Shown: positions 34,510-45,713, counted from the first letter of the stretch. The stretch: 64,000 nucleotides of DNA from Streptomyces caatingaensis (GCF_001187435.1 NZ_LFXA01000007.1:1-64000), one strand, 5' to 3'. Notes: generated from the sequence alone by a model not told the origin. Program-made: numbers and translations.

Positions 34510-34610
34510 CGCGTGCCCGGACCGGAGCCCCTCCGACCACCGCGCGCCGGGGGAGCCGTGCCCCGCGCCGTCGCGAGGCTTCCGCGCGAGCCCACGAAGG
34601 AGAGACACGC

Positions 34611-34940
34611 ATGCACAGCACGTTGATCGTCGCCCGGATGCACCCCGCCTCCGGTGACGAGGTCGGCAGGCTCTTCGCGGAGTTTGACGCCACCGAGATG
34701 CCGCACCGGATGGGGACGCGCCGCCGCCAGCTGTTCTCCTACCGGGGCCTGTACTTCCACCTCCAGGACTTCGACGCCGCCGACGGAGGGGAGCGGATCG
34801 AACGCGCCCGGACCGACCCGAGGTTCGTGCGGATCAGCGAGGACCTCAAGCCGTTCGTCGAGGCGTACGACCCGCCGACCTGGCGCTCGCCCGCCGACGC
34901 CATGGCCACCCGCTTCTACTCCTGGGAGGCGTCGGCGTGA
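34611..34940 (+). CDS. Polyketide cyclase, TcmI/JadI family
   Basis: The 109-residue protein ([20 protein letters not shown], then [20 protein letters not shown]) matches the small dimeric polyketide cyclase family (PF04673) that includes TcmI, UrdF, LanF and JadI. It would close later rings of the nascent poly-beta-ketone. ATG 34611 has AAGGAGAG upstream. Its position directly before KS-alpha is the angucycline arrangement. The stop overlaps the KS-alpha start (GTGA). Confidence 0.92.
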   Translation: MHSTLIVARMHPASGDEVGRLFAEFDATEMPHRMGTRRRQLFSYRGLYFHLQDFDAADGGERIERARTDPRFVRISEDLKPFVEAYDPPTWRSPADAMATRFYSWEASA

Positions 34941-36217
34941 GCGGCCGGCGCGTCGCCCTCACCGGCATGGAGGTCCTGGCGCCCGGCGGGGTGGGCGTCA
35001 AGGAGTTCTGGCAGCTGCTCACCGACGGCCGGACCGCGACCCGGGGCATCACCTTCTTCGACCCCGCCCCGTTCCGCTCCCGGGTGGCCGCCGAGATGGA
35101 CTTCGACCCCCGCGAACACGGCCTCGGACCGCAGGAGATCCGGCGCATGGACCGGGCCGCGCAGTTCGCCGTGGTCGCCGCGCGCGGCGCGGTCGCCGAC
35201 AGCGGCCTCGACCTCGGGCGGCTGGACCCGTACCGGGTGGGGGTGTCCATCGGCACCGCGGTGGGCGCCACCACGTCCCTGGACCGGGAGTACGGGGTCG
35301 TCAGCGACGGCGGACGGCTGGAGCTGGTCGACCACGCCTACGCGGTCCCGCACCTCTACGACTGCATGGTGCCCAGCTCCTTCGCCGCCGAAGTCGCCCG
35401 TGCCGTCGGCGCGGAGGGGACGAGCGGCGTGGTCTCGACCGGCTGCACCTCCGGCATCGACGCGGTCGGCCACGCCGTCGAACTGATCCGCGAGGGCACG
35501 GCCGACGTCATGGTGGCCGGCTCCACGGACGCCCCCATCTCGCCCATCACGGTGGCCTGTTTCGACGCCATCAAGGCCACCACCCCCCGCACCGACGACC
35601 CCGCCGGCGCCTCGCGCCCCTTCGACCTCTCCCGCAACGGCTTCGTCCTCGGCGAGGGCTGCGCCGTGTTCGTCCTGGAGGAACTGGACGGCGCGCTGCG
35701 GCGCGGCGCCCACGTCTACGCCGAGATCGCCGGGTACGCCACGCGCAGCAACGCGTACCACATGACCGGACTGCGCCCGGACGGCGCGGAGATGGCCCAG
35801 GCCGTCACCGCCGCCCTGGACGAGGCCGCGATCGACCCCGAAGAGATCGACTACGTCAATGCCCACGGTTCGGGCACCCGGCAGAACGACCGGCACGAGA
35901 CCGCCGCGTTCAAGCGGAGCCTGGGCGAGCACGCCTACCGCACCCCGGTCAGCTCCATCAAGTCGATGGTCGGGCACTCGCTGGGCGCCATCGGGTCCAT
36001 CGAGATCGCCGCGTGCGCGCTGGCCATGGAGCACCACGTGGTGCCGCCCACCGCCAACCTGCACACGGCCGACCCCGAATGCGACCTGGACTACGTGCCG
36101 TTGACCGCGCGCGACCGGCGCACCGACACGGTGCTCACCGTCGGCAGCGGCTTCGGCGGCTTCCAGAGCGCCATGGTCCTGGCGCGGCCGGACCGGCCGG
36201 TCAGGAGAGCGGCATGA
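34937..36217 (+). CDS. Type II PKS ketosynthase alpha (KS-alpha)
   Basis: The 426-residue condensing subunit has the active-site cysteine at residue 170 ([16 protein letters not shown]) and the catalytic histidines in [11 protein letters not shown] and [12 protein letters not shown]. With KS-beta and ACP it makes the poly-beta-keto chain from malonyl units. The GTG start overlaps the cyclase stop; the stop overlaps the KS-beta start (ATGA), as is usual for this heterodimer. Confidence 0.97.
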   Translation: MSGRRVALTGMEVLAPGGVGVKEFWQLLTDGRTATRGITFFDPAPFRSRVAAEMDFDPREHGLGPQEIRRMDRAAQFAVVAARGAVADSGLDLGRLDPYRVGVSIGTAVGATTSLDREYGVVSDGGRLELVDHAYAVPHLYDCMVPSSFAAEVARAVGAEGTSGVVSTGCTSGIDAVGHAVELIREGTADVMVAGSTDAPISPITVACFDAIKATTPRTDDPAGASRPFDLSRNGFVLGEGCAVFVLEELDGALRRGAHVYAEIAGYATRSNAYHMTGLRPDGAEMAQAVTAALDEAAIDPEEIDYVNAHGSGTRQNDRHETAAFKRSLGEHAYRTPVSSIKSMVGHSLGAIGSIEIAACALAMEHHVVPPTANLHTADPECDLDYVPLTARDRRTDTVLTVGSGFGGFQSAMVLARPDRPVRRAA

Positions 36218-37431
36218 GTACCCCCGTGGTGGTGACGGGCCTCGGCGTGGCGGCCCCCAACGGGCTGGGCACCCGGGCCTTCTGGGAGGCGACGCTGGCG
36301 GGGCGCGGCGGCATCGGCCCCGTCAGCCGCTTCGACGCCACCGGCTATCCGGCGCGACTGGCCGGCGAGGTCCCCGGGTTCGTGGCCGAGGACCACCTCT
36401 CGGGCCGGCTGCTGCCCCAGACGGACCGGATGACCAGGCTCGCGCTGGCCGCCGCCGACTGGGCGCTCGCCGACGCCGGGGTGGACCCGGCCGAGAGGCC
36501 GCCCTCCGACATGGGAGTGGTCACCGCGAGCGCCTCCGGCGGCTTCGAGTTCGGCCAGCGGGAGCTGCGGAACCTGTGGAGCAAGGGCGGCCGCCATGTC
36601 AGCGCCTACCAGTCCTTCGCCTGGTTCTACGCGGTCAACAGCGGCCAGGTGTCCATCCGGCACGGGATGAAGGGCCCCAGCGGGGTGCTCGTCGCCGACC
36701 AGGCGGGCGGGCTGGACGCCGTCGCGCAGGCCCGGCGCCTGATCCGCAAGGGCACCCCGCTGATCGTGTCCGGCGCGGTGGACGCCTCCCTGTGCCCCTG
36801 GGGCTGGGTCGCGCAGTCGGCCAGCGGCCGGCTGAGCACGGCCGGGGTCCCCGAGCGGGCGTACCTCCCCTTCGACGCCCGGGCCCAGGGGCACGTGCCG
36901 GGGGAGGGCGGGGCGATGCTCGTCCTGGAGGACGCCGGGGCCGCCCGCCGGCGCGGCGCGACGGTGTACGGCGAGATCGCCGGGTACGGGGCGACGACCG
37001 ACCCCCGTCCGGGCGGCGGCCGCCCGCCGGGCCTGCGCAAGGCCATCGAACTCGCCCTGGCCGACGCGGGTCTGGTGCCCGCGGAGGTGGACGTGGTCCT
37101 CGCCGACGCCGCCGCCGACCCCGGTCTCGACCGGGCGGAGGCGGAGGCCATCGCCGCGGTCTTCGGACCGCGCGGGGTGCCCGTCACGGCACCCAAGACG
37201 ATGACCGGCCGGCTCTGCTCGGGGGCGGGCCCGCTGGACCTCGGCACGGCGCTGCTGGCCCTCGGCGAGCAGCTGATCCCGCCCACGGTCCACGTCGAGG
37301 CCGACCCCGCCCTCGCCCTGGACCTGGTGACCGGCGGCCCGCGGCCGGCGCGGCTGCGCACCGCCCTGGTGCTGGCCCGCGGCCACGGCGGCTTCAACTC
37401 GGCGATGGCCGTCCGGGCCGCGGCCCCGTGA
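36214..37431 (+). CDS. Type II PKS chain-length factor (KS-beta)
   Basis: The 405-residue protein is a ketosynthase homologue in which the active-site cysteine is replaced by glutamine (Q163, [13 protein letters not shown]), the mark of a chain-length factor. It pairs with KS-alpha and gates chain length; the number of extensions cannot be read reliably by eye. ATG 36214 overlaps the KS-alpha stop. Confidence 0.97.
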   Translation: MSTPVVVTGLGVAAPNGLGTRAFWEATLAGRGGIGPVSRFDATGYPARLAGEVPGFVAEDHLSGRLLPQTDRMTRLALAAADWALADAGVDPAERPPSDMGVVTASASGGFEFGQRELRNLWSKGGRHVSAYQSFAWFYAVNSGQVSIRHGMKGPSGVLVADQAGGLDAVAQARRLIRKGTPLIVSGAVDASLCPWGWVAQSASGRLSTAGVPERAYLPFDARAQGHVPGEGGAMLVLEDAGAARRRGATVYGEIAGYGATTDPRPGGGRPPGLRKAIELALADAGLVPAEVDVVLADAAADPGLDRAEAEAIAAVFGPRGVPVTAPKTMTGRLCSGAGPLDLGTALLALGEQLIPPTVHVEADPALALDLVTGGPRPARLRTALVLARGHGGFNSAMAVRAAAP

Positions 37432-37513
37432 CCGGTCCCGCCCGCCCCGGACCCCCGCTCCACACGCCGGGATCCACACCCCCGCACCCTGTCCCGCAGA
37501 CGAAGGGAACGAT

Positions 37514-37774
37514 GTGAACGCCACCGAATTCACCCTCTCCGACCTCAAGCGGATCCTGCTGGAGAGCGCGGGCGCCGACGGCGCCGGCCTGGACGGGGAC
37601 ATCCTCGACAGCCGTTTCGAGGAGCTCGGTTACGAGTCGCTCGCCCTGCTGGAGACCGGCAGCCGCATCGAGCGCGAGTACGGCATCGTCCTCGACGACT
37701 CCGTTCTCGGCGAGGCCGACACCCCCCGCGCACTCCTCCGGGCGGTCAACTCCCGCCTCGCCCCCGCCGCCTGA
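37514..37774 (+). CDS. Type II PKS acyl carrier protein
   Basis: An 86-residue ACP with the phosphopantetheine serine at residue 42 (ELGYESLALLET). It carries the growing aromatic polyketide chain. GTG 37514 has AAGGGA upstream. It is the third gene of the minimal PKS. Confidence 0.95.
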   Translation: MNATEFTLSDLKRILLESAGADGAGLDGDILDSRFEELGYESLALLETGSRIEREYGIVLDDSVLGEADTPRALLRAVNSRLAPAA

Positions 37775-37835
37775 CAGCGGCGGACTCACCTCATCACCCC
37801 ACGCGTCACGCGTCACGCGGAAGGAAAGTGCGAGC

Positions 37836-38621
37836 ATGCCCCAGCAGGACCGGCGCACCGCCGTCATCACGGGTGCCACGAGCGGCATCGGCCTCGCCGT
37901 CGCCCGCACCCTGGCCGCCTCCGGCCACCGGGTGTTCATCGGGGCGCGGGGGGCGGGGAAGGTCGCCTCGACCGTCGAGGAACTCCGCGCCGAGGGGGCC
38001 GAGGCGGACGGCACGGTGCTGGACGTGCGGCGGGACGAGGACGTGAGGGCCTTCGTGCGGTCCGCGGTGGACCGCTTCGGCCCGGTCGACGTCCTGGTCA
38101 ACAACGCCGGCCGGAGCGGGGGCGGGCCGACCGCCGACATCACCGACGAGCTGTGGTTCGACGTCATCGACACCAACCTGCACAGCGTCTTCCGGATGAC
38201 CCGCGAGGTGCTCAACACGGGCGGGATGCGCGCCAAGGACCGCGGCCGGATCATCAACATCGCCTCCACAGCGGGCAAGCAGGGCGTCGTGCTGGGCGCC
38301 CCCTACTCCGCGTCCAAGCACGGCGTGGTCGGCTTCACGAAGGCGCTCGGCAACGAACTGGCCCCGACGGGCATCACGGTCAACGCCGTCTGCCCCGGCT
38401 ACGTCGAGACGCCGATGGCCCAGCGGGTGCGCCAGGGTTACGCGGCGGCCTGGGGCACCACGGAGGACGAGGTCCACACCAGGTTCCGGGCGAAGATCCC
38501 GCTGGGGCGCTACGCGACCCCCGAGGAGGTCGCCGGACTCGTCGGCTACCTCGCCTCCGACACCGCGGCGTCCATCACCTCCCAGGCCCTCAACGTCTGT
38601 GGCGGCCTGGGCAACTTCTGA
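37836..38621 (+). CDS. Polyketide ketoreductase (ActIII-like SDR)
   Basis: The 261-residue short-chain dehydrogenase has TGATSGIGLAVARTL (residues 12-26), NNAG, the catalytic S/Y/K (STAGKQGVVLGAPYSASKHG) and the polyketide-KR signature CPGYVETPMAQRVR. Enzymes of this type reduce the C-9 ketone of the nascent chain and set the first ring. GGAAGG precedes ATG 37836. Confidence 0.95.
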   Translation: MPQQDRRTAVITGATSGIGLAVARTLAASGHRVFIGARGAGKVASTVEELRAEGAEADGTVLDVRRDEDVRAFVRSAVDRFGPVDVLVNNAGRSGGGPTADITDELWFDVIDTNLHSVFRMTREVLNTGGMRAKDRGRIINIASTAGKQGVVLGAPYSASKHGVVGFTKALGNELAPTGITVNAVCPGYVETPMAQRVRQGYAAAWGTTEDEVHTRFRAKIPLGRYATPEEVAGLVGYLASDTAASITSQALNVCGGLGNF

Positions 38622-38656
38622 CATTCCACGAGCCGGCCGAGGAGAGGGAGACAGCC

Positions 38657-39601
38657 GTGACGACAGCAGAGGGCATGCGCGAGGTGGAACACGGGATCAC
38701 GGTCGGGGCACCGGCCGGGGCCGTGTACCGGCTGGTCGCCGACGTGGGGAACTGGCCGCGGGTCTTCCCGCCGACCCTGCACGTCGACCACCTGGGCCGG
38801 GAGGGCGACGAGGAGCGGATCCGCATCTGGGCCACCGCCAACGGCGAGGCCAAGAGCTGGACGTCCCGCCGCTCCCTCGACCCGGACGCCCTGCGGATCC
38901 GCTTCCGGCAGGAGGTCTCCAGCCCGCCGGTCGCCTCGATGGGCGGCTCCTGGGTGATCGAACCGCTCACGCCGGACACCTCCCGCGTCCGCCTGTTGCA
39001 CGACTACCGGGCGGTCGGCGACGACCCCGCGGGGCTGGAGTGGATCGAGCGGGCCGTGGACCGCAACTCCCGCGCGGAACTGGCCGCGCTCAAGGCCCAC
39101 GCCGAACGGGCCGGCGACGAGCGGGAGTTCTCCTTCGAGGACACCGTGCACATCGAAGGCGCCGCCGAGGACGCCTACGCCTTCGTCGACGAGGCGCACC
39201 TGTGGGAGCGCCGGCTGCCGCACGTGGCCGCCGTCCGGCTCACGGAGGACGTCCCGGGGCTGCAACGGCTGCGGATGGACACGGTGGCGAAGGACGGTTC
39301 GACGCACACCACCGAGTCGTTCCGCGTGTGCTTCCCGCACGACAGGATCGTCTACAAGCAGGTCACCCTGCCGGCGCTGATGAGCCTGCACACCGGGTAC
39401 TGGACCTTCCGCCCGGCCGCCGACGGCCGCGTGGCCGCCACCTCCCAGCACACCGTCGTGATCGACACGGCGAACATCGCCGCGGTCCTCGGCCCGCGGG
39501 CCACGCTCGCCGACGCCCGGTCCTACGTGCGCGACGCCCTCGGCGCCAACAGCCGCGCCACCCTGGGCCACGCCAAGGCCTACGCGGAGAGCAGGCGTTG
39601 A
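38657..39601 (+). CDS. Bifunctional polyketide aromatase/cyclase
   Basis: The 314-residue protein has two START/Bet v1-like halves (residues about 10-150, VYRLVADVGNWPRVFPPTLH; residues about 160-310, AYAFVDEAHLWERRLPHVAA), the didomain type (ActVII, LanL, UrdL) that dehydrates and aromatises the first ring of C-9-reduced chains. I chose GTG 38657, with GAGAGGGA upstream; the longer frame reads through the KR gene. Confidence 0.94.
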   Translation: MTTAEGMREVEHGITVGAPAGAVYRLVADVGNWPRVFPPTLHVDHLGREGDEERIRIWATANGEAKSWTSRRSLDPDALRIRFRQEVSSPPVASMGGSWVIEPLTPDTSRVRLLHDYRAVGDDPAGLEWIERAVDRNSRAELAALKAHAERAGDEREFSFEDTVHIEGAAEDAYAFVDEAHLWERRLPHVAAVRLTEDVPGLQRLRMDTVAKDGSTHTTESFRVCFPHDRIVYKQVTLPALMSLHTGYWTFRPAADGRVAATSQHTVVIDTANIAAVLGPRATLADARSYVRDALGANSRATLGHAKAYAESRR

Positions 39602-39603
39602 CC

Positions 39604-41115
39604 ATGGCGGACGGGAGCACGACCGTGGTCACCACCGACGTCCTCGTCGTCGGCGGCGGCCCCGTCGGGCTGATGCTCGCGGGCGAACTGCGGCTGGGCG
39701 GCGCCGAGGTGACGGTCCTGGAGCGGCGCACCGGCCCGACCACCGAGTCCCGCGCCTCCACCCTGCACGCCAGGACCATGGAGCTGCTGGACGGCCGGGG
39801 GCTCCTCGGCCGGCTCGGCACCCCGCCGCGCGAACTGCGCGGCCACTTCGGCGGTATCCCGCTCGGCCTCGCCCTGCCCGGACCCCACCCCGGGCAGTGG
39901 AAGGTGCCGCAGGGCCGGACGGAGGAACTCCTGGAGGAGTGGGCCCGTGCGCTCGGCGCCGCCCTGCTGCGCGGTCACACGCTGCACGCCCTGACGGCGG
40001 GGGAGGACCACGTCGAGGGCCGGGCCGCGGGGCCGGACGGCACCGTCGTCGTCCGCGCCGCCTACGCGGTCGCCTGCGACGGGGAGGACAGCACCGTCCG
40101 CCGGCTGCTGGCACCCCTGTTCCCCGGCCATGACGCGCGCCGGGAGCTGCTGCGCGCGGACGTGGCCGGCATCGACGTCCCGGACCGGCGCTTCGAACGC
40201 CTGCCGGGCGGACTGGCCGTCGCGGCCCGGCGCGCCGACGGCGTGACCCGTGTGATGGTCCACGCGTTCGGATCCGTGGCCCGGCGGCGCACCGCCGAGC
40301 CGGAGTTCGGCGAGGTCGCCGCCGTCTGGGAGCGGGTCACGGGGGAGCGCATCGGGCACGGCACCCCGCTGTGGGTCAACGCCTTCGGCGACGCCTCCCG
40401 GCAGCTCGCCCGCTACCGCCACGGCCGCGTCCTCTACGCCGGCGACGCGGCCCACCGGCAGATGCCGGTCGGCGGACAGGCCCTCAACCTGGGCCTCCAG
40501 GACGCCGTCAACCTCGGCTGGAAGCTCGCCGCCACGGTCCGCGGCGGGGCCCCGCCGGGCCTGCTCGACAGCTACGACACCGAGCGGCGGGCCGTCGGGC
40601 GGCGGGTCCTGGAAAACATCGGGATCCAGGCGGGCCTGCTGCTCGGCGGCGCCGGGACCGAGCCGCTGCGCGCCCTCCTCGGCGAGCTGATCCCCCTGGA
40701 GGAGGTCCGCGTCCACCTCGCGGGGACGATCTCCGGCCTCGACGTCCGCTACGCCATGGGCCCCGGCACCGACCGTCCGCCGCTCGGCGCCCGGCTGCCC
40801 CTCCTCCCGCTGGTCGTGGCGGGGGCGCCCGCCACCTCCTTCCACCTGCTGCGGACCGGCGGCGGCGTCCTGCTCGACCTCGCCGGCCACGACCGCCTCC
40901 GCGCCGCGGCGGCGCCGTGGGCGGACCGCGTCCGGTACACCGCCGCCCGCCTCGACGGGCCGCGCCCGGAGGGGCTGCCGGACGGCACGCACGCCGTCCT
41001 GCTCCGCCCGGACGGCCACGTCGCCTGGGCCGCGGAGGACGGGCGGGCGTCGGAGGACGGGCTCCGGGCGGCCCTGCGGCGCTGGTTCGGCGAGCCGGGG
41101 GAGGCGGCGGCGTGA
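39604..41115 (+). CDS. FAD-dependent aromatic monooxygenase (PgaE/OxyS class)
   Basis: The 503-residue flavoprotein has the dinucleotide motif [19 protein letters not shown] (residues 15-33), the DG motif (VACDGEDSTVRRL) and GDAAHRQMPVGGQALNLGLQ (about residue 280), plus a thioredoxin-like C-terminal domain. It should hydroxylate the polycyclic aromatic intermediate using NAD(P)H and O2. It follows the aromatase/cyclase with a 2-base gap, as in angucycline operons. It is clearly paralogous to the C-terminal half of the 42005-44548 product. Its stop overlaps the rmlA start (GTGA). Confidence 0.93.
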   Translation: MADGSTTVVTTDVLVVGGGPVGLMLAGELRLGGAEVTVLERRTGPTTESRASTLHARTMELLDGRGLLGRLGTPPRELRGHFGGIPLGLALPGPHPGQWKVPQGRTEELLEEWARALGAALLRGHTLHALTAGEDHVEGRAAGPDGTVVVRAAYAVACDGEDSTVRRLLAPLFPGHDARRELLRADVAGIDVPDRRFERLPGGLAVAARRADGVTRVMVHAFGSVARRRTAEPEFGEVAAVWERVTGERIGHGTPLWVNAFGDASRQLARYRHGRVLYAGDAAHRQMPVGGQALNLGLQDAVNLGWKLAATVRGGAPPGLLDSYDTERRAVGRRVLENIGIQAGLLLGGAGTEPLRALLGELIPLEEVRVHLAGTISGLDVRYAMGPGTDRPPLGARLPLLPLVVAGAPATSFHLLRTGGGVLLDLAGHDRLRAAAAPWADRVRYTAARLDGPRPEGLPDGTHAVLLRPDGHVAWAAEDGRASEDGLRAALRRWFGEPGEAAA

Positions 41116-42008
41116 AGGGAGTCATCCTGGCCGGCGGGCACGGATCGCGGCTGCACCCGATCACCCTCGGCGTCTCCAAGCAACTCCTGCCGGTCTACGA
41201 CAAACCCATGGTCTACTACCCGCTGTCGGTGCTGATGCTGGCCGGGATCACGGACATCCAGATCATCTCCGCGCCCGGCGACGTCGCCGGCTTCCGGCGC
41301 CTGCTCGGCGACGGCTCCTCGCTGGGCCTGACCCTGACCTACGCGGAACAGGACAAACCGCGAGGCGTGGCCGACGCGTTCCTCGTCTCCGCCGACCACA
41401 TCGGCGACGACTCCGTCGCCCTCGTCCTCGGCGACAACATCTTCCACGGCCCCGGCTTCGGCGAACTCCTCCGCTCCAGCGCCCGCGACGTCGACGGCTG
41501 CGTCCTCTTCGGCTACCCGGTGCGCGACCCCGAGCGGTACGGCGTCGGGGAGACCGACGCCGCCGGCCGCCTCGTCTCCATCGAGGAGAAGCCCGCCGCA
41601 CCCCGCTCCCGGCTGGCCGTCACCGGCCTGTACCTCTACGACAACGACGTCGTCCGCATCGCCCGGGACCTGCGCCCCTCCGCGCGCGGCGAGCTGGAGA
41701 TCACCGATGTGAACCTCGCCTACCTCCGGCGCGGCAAGGCCCGCTTCGTCGAACTGGGCCGCGGCTTCGTCTGGCTGGACACCGGCACGCACAACGCCCT
41801 GACGGAGGCGAGCCAGTACGTGCAGATCCTGGAACACCGGCAGGGCGTACGCATCGGCTGCGTCGAGGAGATCGCCTGGCGCATGGGGTACATCGACCGC
41901 GAGTCCTGCCACCGCCTCGGCAGGGCCCTCGCCGGCTCCCCCTACGGGCGGTACATCATGGAGATCACCGAGGACCGGGCCGCCGGGGTGCGGGGAGCGG
42001 CGTCATGA
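41112..42008 (+). CDS. rmlA: Glucose-1-phosphate thymidylyltransferase
   Basis: The 298-residue enzyme makes dTDP-glucose, the first step of deoxysugar synthesis. Motifs: [20 protein letters not shown] (residues 3-22), [17 protein letters not shown], and [11 protein letters not shown]. It is full-length. GTG 41112 overlaps the monooxygenase stop, and its own stop overlaps the next start (ATGA), tying sugar supply to the PKS operon. Confidence 0.96.
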   Translation: MKGVILAGGHGSRLHPITLGVSKQLLPVYDKPMVYYPLSVLMLAGITDIQIISAPGDVAGFRRLLGDGSSLGLTLTYAEQDKPRGVADAFLVSADHIGDDSVALVLGDNIFHGPGFGELLRSSARDVDGCVLFGYPVRDPERYGVGETDAAGRLVSIEEKPAAPRSRLAVTGLYLYDNDVVRIARDLRPSARGELEITDVNLAYLRRGKARFVELGRGFVWLDTGTHNALTEASQYVQILEHRQGVRIGCVEEIAWRMGYIDRESCHRLGRALAGSPYGRYIMEITEDRAAGVRGAAS

Positions 42009-44548
42009 GGATCCTCGTCACCGGGGGCGCCGGGTTCATCGGCTCCCACTACACACGGTCGCTGCTGGACGGCACCCTCGGCGACGGCCTGCCGCGCGTC
42101 ACCGTCCTCGACCGGCTGACCTACGCCGGCGACCGCGCCGCCCTCCCCGCCTCCCACGAGCGGCTCGACTTCGTCCACGGCGACGTCTGCGACCCGGACC
42201 TGCTCGCCGAACTGCTGCCCGGCCACGACGCGGTGGTGCACTTCGCCGCCGAGTCGCACGTGGACCGCTCGGTGGGATCCGGCGCGGAGTTCGCCCGCAC
42301 CAACGTGCTGGGCACCCAGACGCTGCTGGAGGCGGCCGTGCGCGCCCGCGTCGGACGCGTCGTGCACGTCTCCACCGACGAGGTGTACGGCTCCATCGAC
42401 GAGGGGGCGTGGACCGAGGACTCCCCGCTGCTCCCCAACTCCCCCTACGCCGCCTCGAAGGCGGGCGCGGACCTCCTGGCACGGGCGTACTGGCGCACCC
42501 ACGGGCTGGACGTGTCCGTCACCCGCTGCTCCAACAACTACGGCCCCCGCCAGCACCCCGAGAAGCTCATCCCCCACTTCGTCACCCGCCTGCTGCGCGG
42601 CGAACCCGTGCCCCTCTACGGCGACGGCCGCAACCGGCGCGAGTGGCTGCACGTGGAGGACCACTGCCGGGCCGTCCACCTGGTGCTCACCCGAGGCCGG
42701 GCGGGCGAGGTCTACAACGTGGGCGGCGGCCAGGAGTTGACGAACCTCGACCTGACCGAGCGGCTGCTGCGGCTGTGCGGGGCCGACCCCTCCCTGGTCC
42801 GGCACGTGGCCGACCGCAAGGGGCACGACCGGCGCTACGCCCTGGACGACCGCAAGATCCGCGAGGAGCTGGGGTACGCGCCGCGCGTGCCCCTGGACGA
42901 GGGGCTCGCCGCCACCGTCGCCTGGTACCGCGCGGACGCCGCCCGGGGCGGCGTCCCCGGGCGGGCGGCCGGAGCGACCGCCGGGAGCGCCGGGCCCGTC
43001 GAGGCCACCGACGTGGTGGTCGTCGGCGCGGGGCCGACCGGGCTGATGCTCGCGGGCGAACTGCGGCTGGGCGGTGCGCGCGTCGTCGTGCTGGAGCGGC
43101 TGCCGCGGCCCAGCGGGCAGTCCCGCGGGCTCGGGTTCACCGCCCGCGCCCTGGAGGTCCTCGACCAGCGCGGTGTGCTGCCGCTCTTCGGCGAGGACGT
43201 CCACACCAGCCCGGAGGGCCACTTCGGGGGCCTGAAGTTCGACTACTCCGTCCTGCCCGGCGCCCACTTCGGGGCGCGCGGCATCCCGCAGGCCCGCACC
43301 GAGGCCGTGCTGGAGGAGTGGGCCGGGAGCCTCGGCGCGGACATCCGGCGCGGCTGGGAACTGACCGGCCTGGCCGACCTCGGCGACGCCGTCGAGGCCA
43401 CCGTCCGCACCCCGCACGGCGTCCGCCGGCTGCGCGCCGCGTACCTGGCGGGCTGCGACGGCGGACGCAGCACGGTGCGCGAGGCCGCCGGGTTCGCCTT
43501 CCCCGGCACCCCGGCGACCCGCGAGATGTACCTGGCCGACGTGGCCGGCTGCGCGATACGGTCGCGGTTCCTCGGCGAACGGCTGCCCGGCGGGATGGTG
43601 ATGGCCGCCCCGCTGCGCGAGGGGGTCGACCGCGTCATCGTCTGCCCGGACGCCGCCCCGGCGCGCGAACGCGCCGAACCGCCCTCCTTCGCCGAAGTGG
43701 CCGCGGCCTGGCGGCACATCACCGGCGAGGACATCGCCGGCGGCCAGGCCGAGTGGGTCAGCCGCTTCACCGACGCCACCCGCCAGGCCACCGCCTACCG
43801 CCGGGGCCGGGTCCTGCTCGCCGGGGACGCCGCCCACGTCCATCTCCCCGCCGGCGGGCAGGGGCTGAGCACCGGCCTCCAGGACGCCGTCAACCTCGGC
43901 TGGAAGCTCGCCGCCACCGTCCGGGGCTGGGCGCCCCCCGGCCTGCTGGACACCTACCACACCGAGCGGCACCCCGTCGGGGCCCGGCTGCTGATGAACA
44001 CCCGGGCCCAGGGCACCCTCTACCTCGGCGGCGCCGGCACCGAGCCGCTGCGCGGCCTCTTCGCGGAGCTGATGGTCCACCCGGCCGTCCGGCGGCACCT
44101 CGCGGGCGTCGTCAGCGGCCTGGACATCCGCTACCCCATGGGCGCGGACGGCACGGCGGCGGACGGGCATCCGCTGCTGGGCCGCCGTCTGCCGCCGGTG
44201 GCGCTGCGGACCGCCGAGGGCCCCGTCACCAGCGCCCGCCTGCTGCACCCCGCCCGGGGCGTGCTGCTCGACCTGGCCGACGACTCCCGGCTGCGCTCCG
44301 CGGCGCGCGGATGGCGGGACCGGGTGGTGACCGTGACCGGCGGCCCGGAGGAGGACGGGCCCCTCACCGGCCTCGCGGCCCTCCTCGTCCGGCCCGACGG
44401 GTACGTCGCCTGGACCGGGGAGGACGGCGACGGCGGCCTGACCGGGGCCCTGGGCCGCTGGTTCGGGCCGCCGGCGGAAGGCGCCGGCGCGGACGTCCGC
44501 ACGGAAGACCGCCGCGCACCCCACCACGATCAGGAGGACACCGCGTGA
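42005..44548 (+). CDS. rmlB: dTDP-glucose 4,6-dehydratase fused to FAD-dependent monooxygenase
   Basis: One uninterrupted 847-residue frame encodes two complete enzymes. Residues 1-325 are Rml[24 protein letters not shown], and the YxxxK motif in [11 protein letters not shown], forming dTDP-4-keto-6-deoxyglucose. After an Ala/Gly-rich linker (about 320-335), residues 337-847 are a PgaE-type flavin monooxygenase: [54 protein letters not shown], with a C-terminal thioredoxin-like domain. Each half has normal length and intact motifs. The GTG at 43013 lies inside the FAD strand and would be a poor separate start. The stop overlaps the aminotransferase start. The two activities serve different branches of one pathway. 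Confidence 0.9.
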   Translation: MRILVTGGAGFIGSHYTRSLLDGTLGDGLPRVTVLDRLTYAGDRAALPASHERLDFVHGDVCDPDLLAELLPGHDAVVHFAAESHVDRSVGSGAEFARTNVLGTQTLLEAAVRARVGRVVHVSTDEVYGSIDEGAWTEDSPLLPNSPYAASKAGADLLARAYWRTHGLDVSVTRCSNNYGPRQHPEKLIPHFVTRLLRGEPVPLYGDGRNRREWLHVEDHCRAVHLVLTRGRAGEVYNVGGGQELTNLDLTERLLRLCGADPSLVRHVADRKGHDRRYALDDRKIREELGYAPRVPLDEGLAATVAWYRADAARGGVPGRAAGATAGSAGPVEATDVVVVGAGPTGLMLAGELRLGGARVVVLERLPRPSGQSRGLGFTARALEVLDQRGVLPLFGEDVHTSPEGHFGGLKFDYSVLPGAHFGARGIPQARTEAVLEEWAGSLGADIRRGWELTGLADLGDAVEATVRTPHGVRRLRAAYLAGCDGGRSTVREAAGFAFPGTPATREMYLADVAGCAIRSRFLGERLPGGMVMAAPLREGVDRVIVCPDAAPARERAEPPSFAEVAAAWRHITGEDIAGGQAEWVSRFTDATRQATAYRRGRVLLAGDAAHVHLPAGGQGLSTGLQDAVNLGWKLAATVRGWAPPGLLDTYHTERHPVGARLLMNTRAQGTLYLGGAGTEPLRGLFAELMVHPAVRRHLAGVVSGLDIRYPMGADGTAADGHPLLGRRLPPVALRTAEGPVTSARLLHPARGVLLDLADDSRLRSAARGWRDRVVTVTGGPEEDGPLTGLAALLVRPDGYVAWTGEDGDGGLTGALGRWFGPPAEGAGADVRTEDRRAPHHDQEDTA

Positions 44549-45666
44549 CCATTCGCGTCTGGGACTATCTGCCGGAGTACGAGAAGGAGCGGGACGACCT
44601 GCTCTCGGCCGTCGAGAAGGTCTTCTCCTCGGGGCAGCTGGTGCTCGGCGAGAGCGTGCGGGGCTTCGAGGAGGAGTTCGCGCGGTACCACGGCACCGGC
44701 TACTGCACGGGGGTCGACAACGGAACCAACGCGCTCAAGCTCGCCCTGGAGGCGCTGGGCGTGGGGCCCGGCGACGAGGTGATCACGGTGGCCAACACCG
44801 CCGCGCCGACCGTCGTCGCCATCGTCTCCACCGGGGCCGTCCCCGTCTTCGTGGACGTCCGCGAGGAGGACTTCCTCATCGACCCCGGGCTGGTCGAGGC
44901 GGCCGTCACCCCGCGCACCAAGGTCCTCCTGCCGGTACACCTGTACGGGCAGTGCGCGGACATGGCACCGCTGGAGCGGATCGCGCGCCGCCACGGACTG
45001 AAGATCCTCGAGGACTGTGCCCAGGCACACGGCGCCCGCCACCACGGGCGGATCGCCGGGACGATGGGCGACGCCGCCGCCTTCTCCTTCTACCCGACCA
45101 AGGTGCTCGGCGCCTACGGCGACGGGGGAGCGGTGCTCACCGACGACGAGGCGACCGACCGCGCCCTGCGGCAGCTGCGCTACTACGGCATGGACCGGAC
45201 GTACTACGTCGTCAGGACGCCGGGGCACAACGCGCGCCTGGACGAGGTGCAGGCGGAGATCCTGCGCCGCAAGCTCGGACGGCTCGGCTCCTACACCGAG
45301 GGCCGGCGCGCGGTCGCCCGCCGCTACGAGGAGGGGCTCGCCGACCTGACGGGGCCGGGCGGGCTCGTCCTGCCGGCCGCCGGCGAGGGCAACGAGCACG
45401 TCTTCTACGTGTACGTCGTCCGCCACCCGCGCCGCGACGCCGTCCTGGAGGCGCTGGCGGCCCGGGACATCCGCCTCAACATCAGCTACCCGTGGCCGGT
45501 GCACACCATGTCCGGGTTCGCGCACCTCGGGTGGCGCGAGGGCTCCCTGCCGGTCACCGAACGCCTCGCCGGCGAGATCTTCTCGCTGCCCATGTACCCC
45601 TCGCTCCCCGAGGCGGTGCAGGACCGGACCATCGACGCCCTCCGCGAGGTCCTGGCCGCACTCTGA
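44545..45666 (+). CDS. NDP-sugar 3-aminotransferase (DegT/DnrJ/EryC1 family)
   Basis: The 373-residue PLP enzyme has the lysine at residue 186 ([16 protein letters not shown]), [15 protein letters not shown] and EDCAQAHGA. It resembles 3-aminotransferases of the DesV/TylB/AknZ/EvaB group, forming a 3-amino-deoxysugar. GTG 44545 has CAGGAGGA upstream and overlaps the preceding stop. The 2,3-dehydratase downstream supplies a 3-keto-2-deoxy substrate, so no 3,4-ketoisomerase is needed, and none is seen. Confidence 0.93.
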   Translation: MTIRVWDYLPEYEKERDDLLSAVEKVFSSGQLVLGESVRGFEEEFARYHGTGYCTGVDNGTNALKLALEALGVGPGDEVITVANTAAPTVVAIVSTGAVPVFVDVREEDFLIDPGLVEAAVTPRTKVLLPVHLYGQCADMAPLERIARRHGLKILEDCAQAHGARHHGRIAGTMGDAAAFSFYPTKVLGAYGDGGAVLTDDEATDRALRQLRYYGMDRTYYVVRTPGHNARLDEVQAEILRRKLGRLGSYTEGRRAVARRYEEGLADLTGPGGLVLPAAGEGNEHVFYVYVVRHPRRDAVLEALAARDIRLNISYPWPVHTMSGFAHLGWREGSLPVTERLAGEIFSLPMYPSLPEAVQDRTIDALREVLAAL

Positions 45667-45713
45667 GGCCGCGGCACCCGCCGGCACCACCACTGGAAGG
45701 AAGCCCCCGACCC

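Noticed and set aside
43013..44548. Separate gene start for the second FAD monooxygenase at GTG 43013
   Set aside because: The codon is within the first FAD-binding strand, would remove its N-terminal residues, and has only a weak upstream GAGG; the frame is continuous with RmlB.
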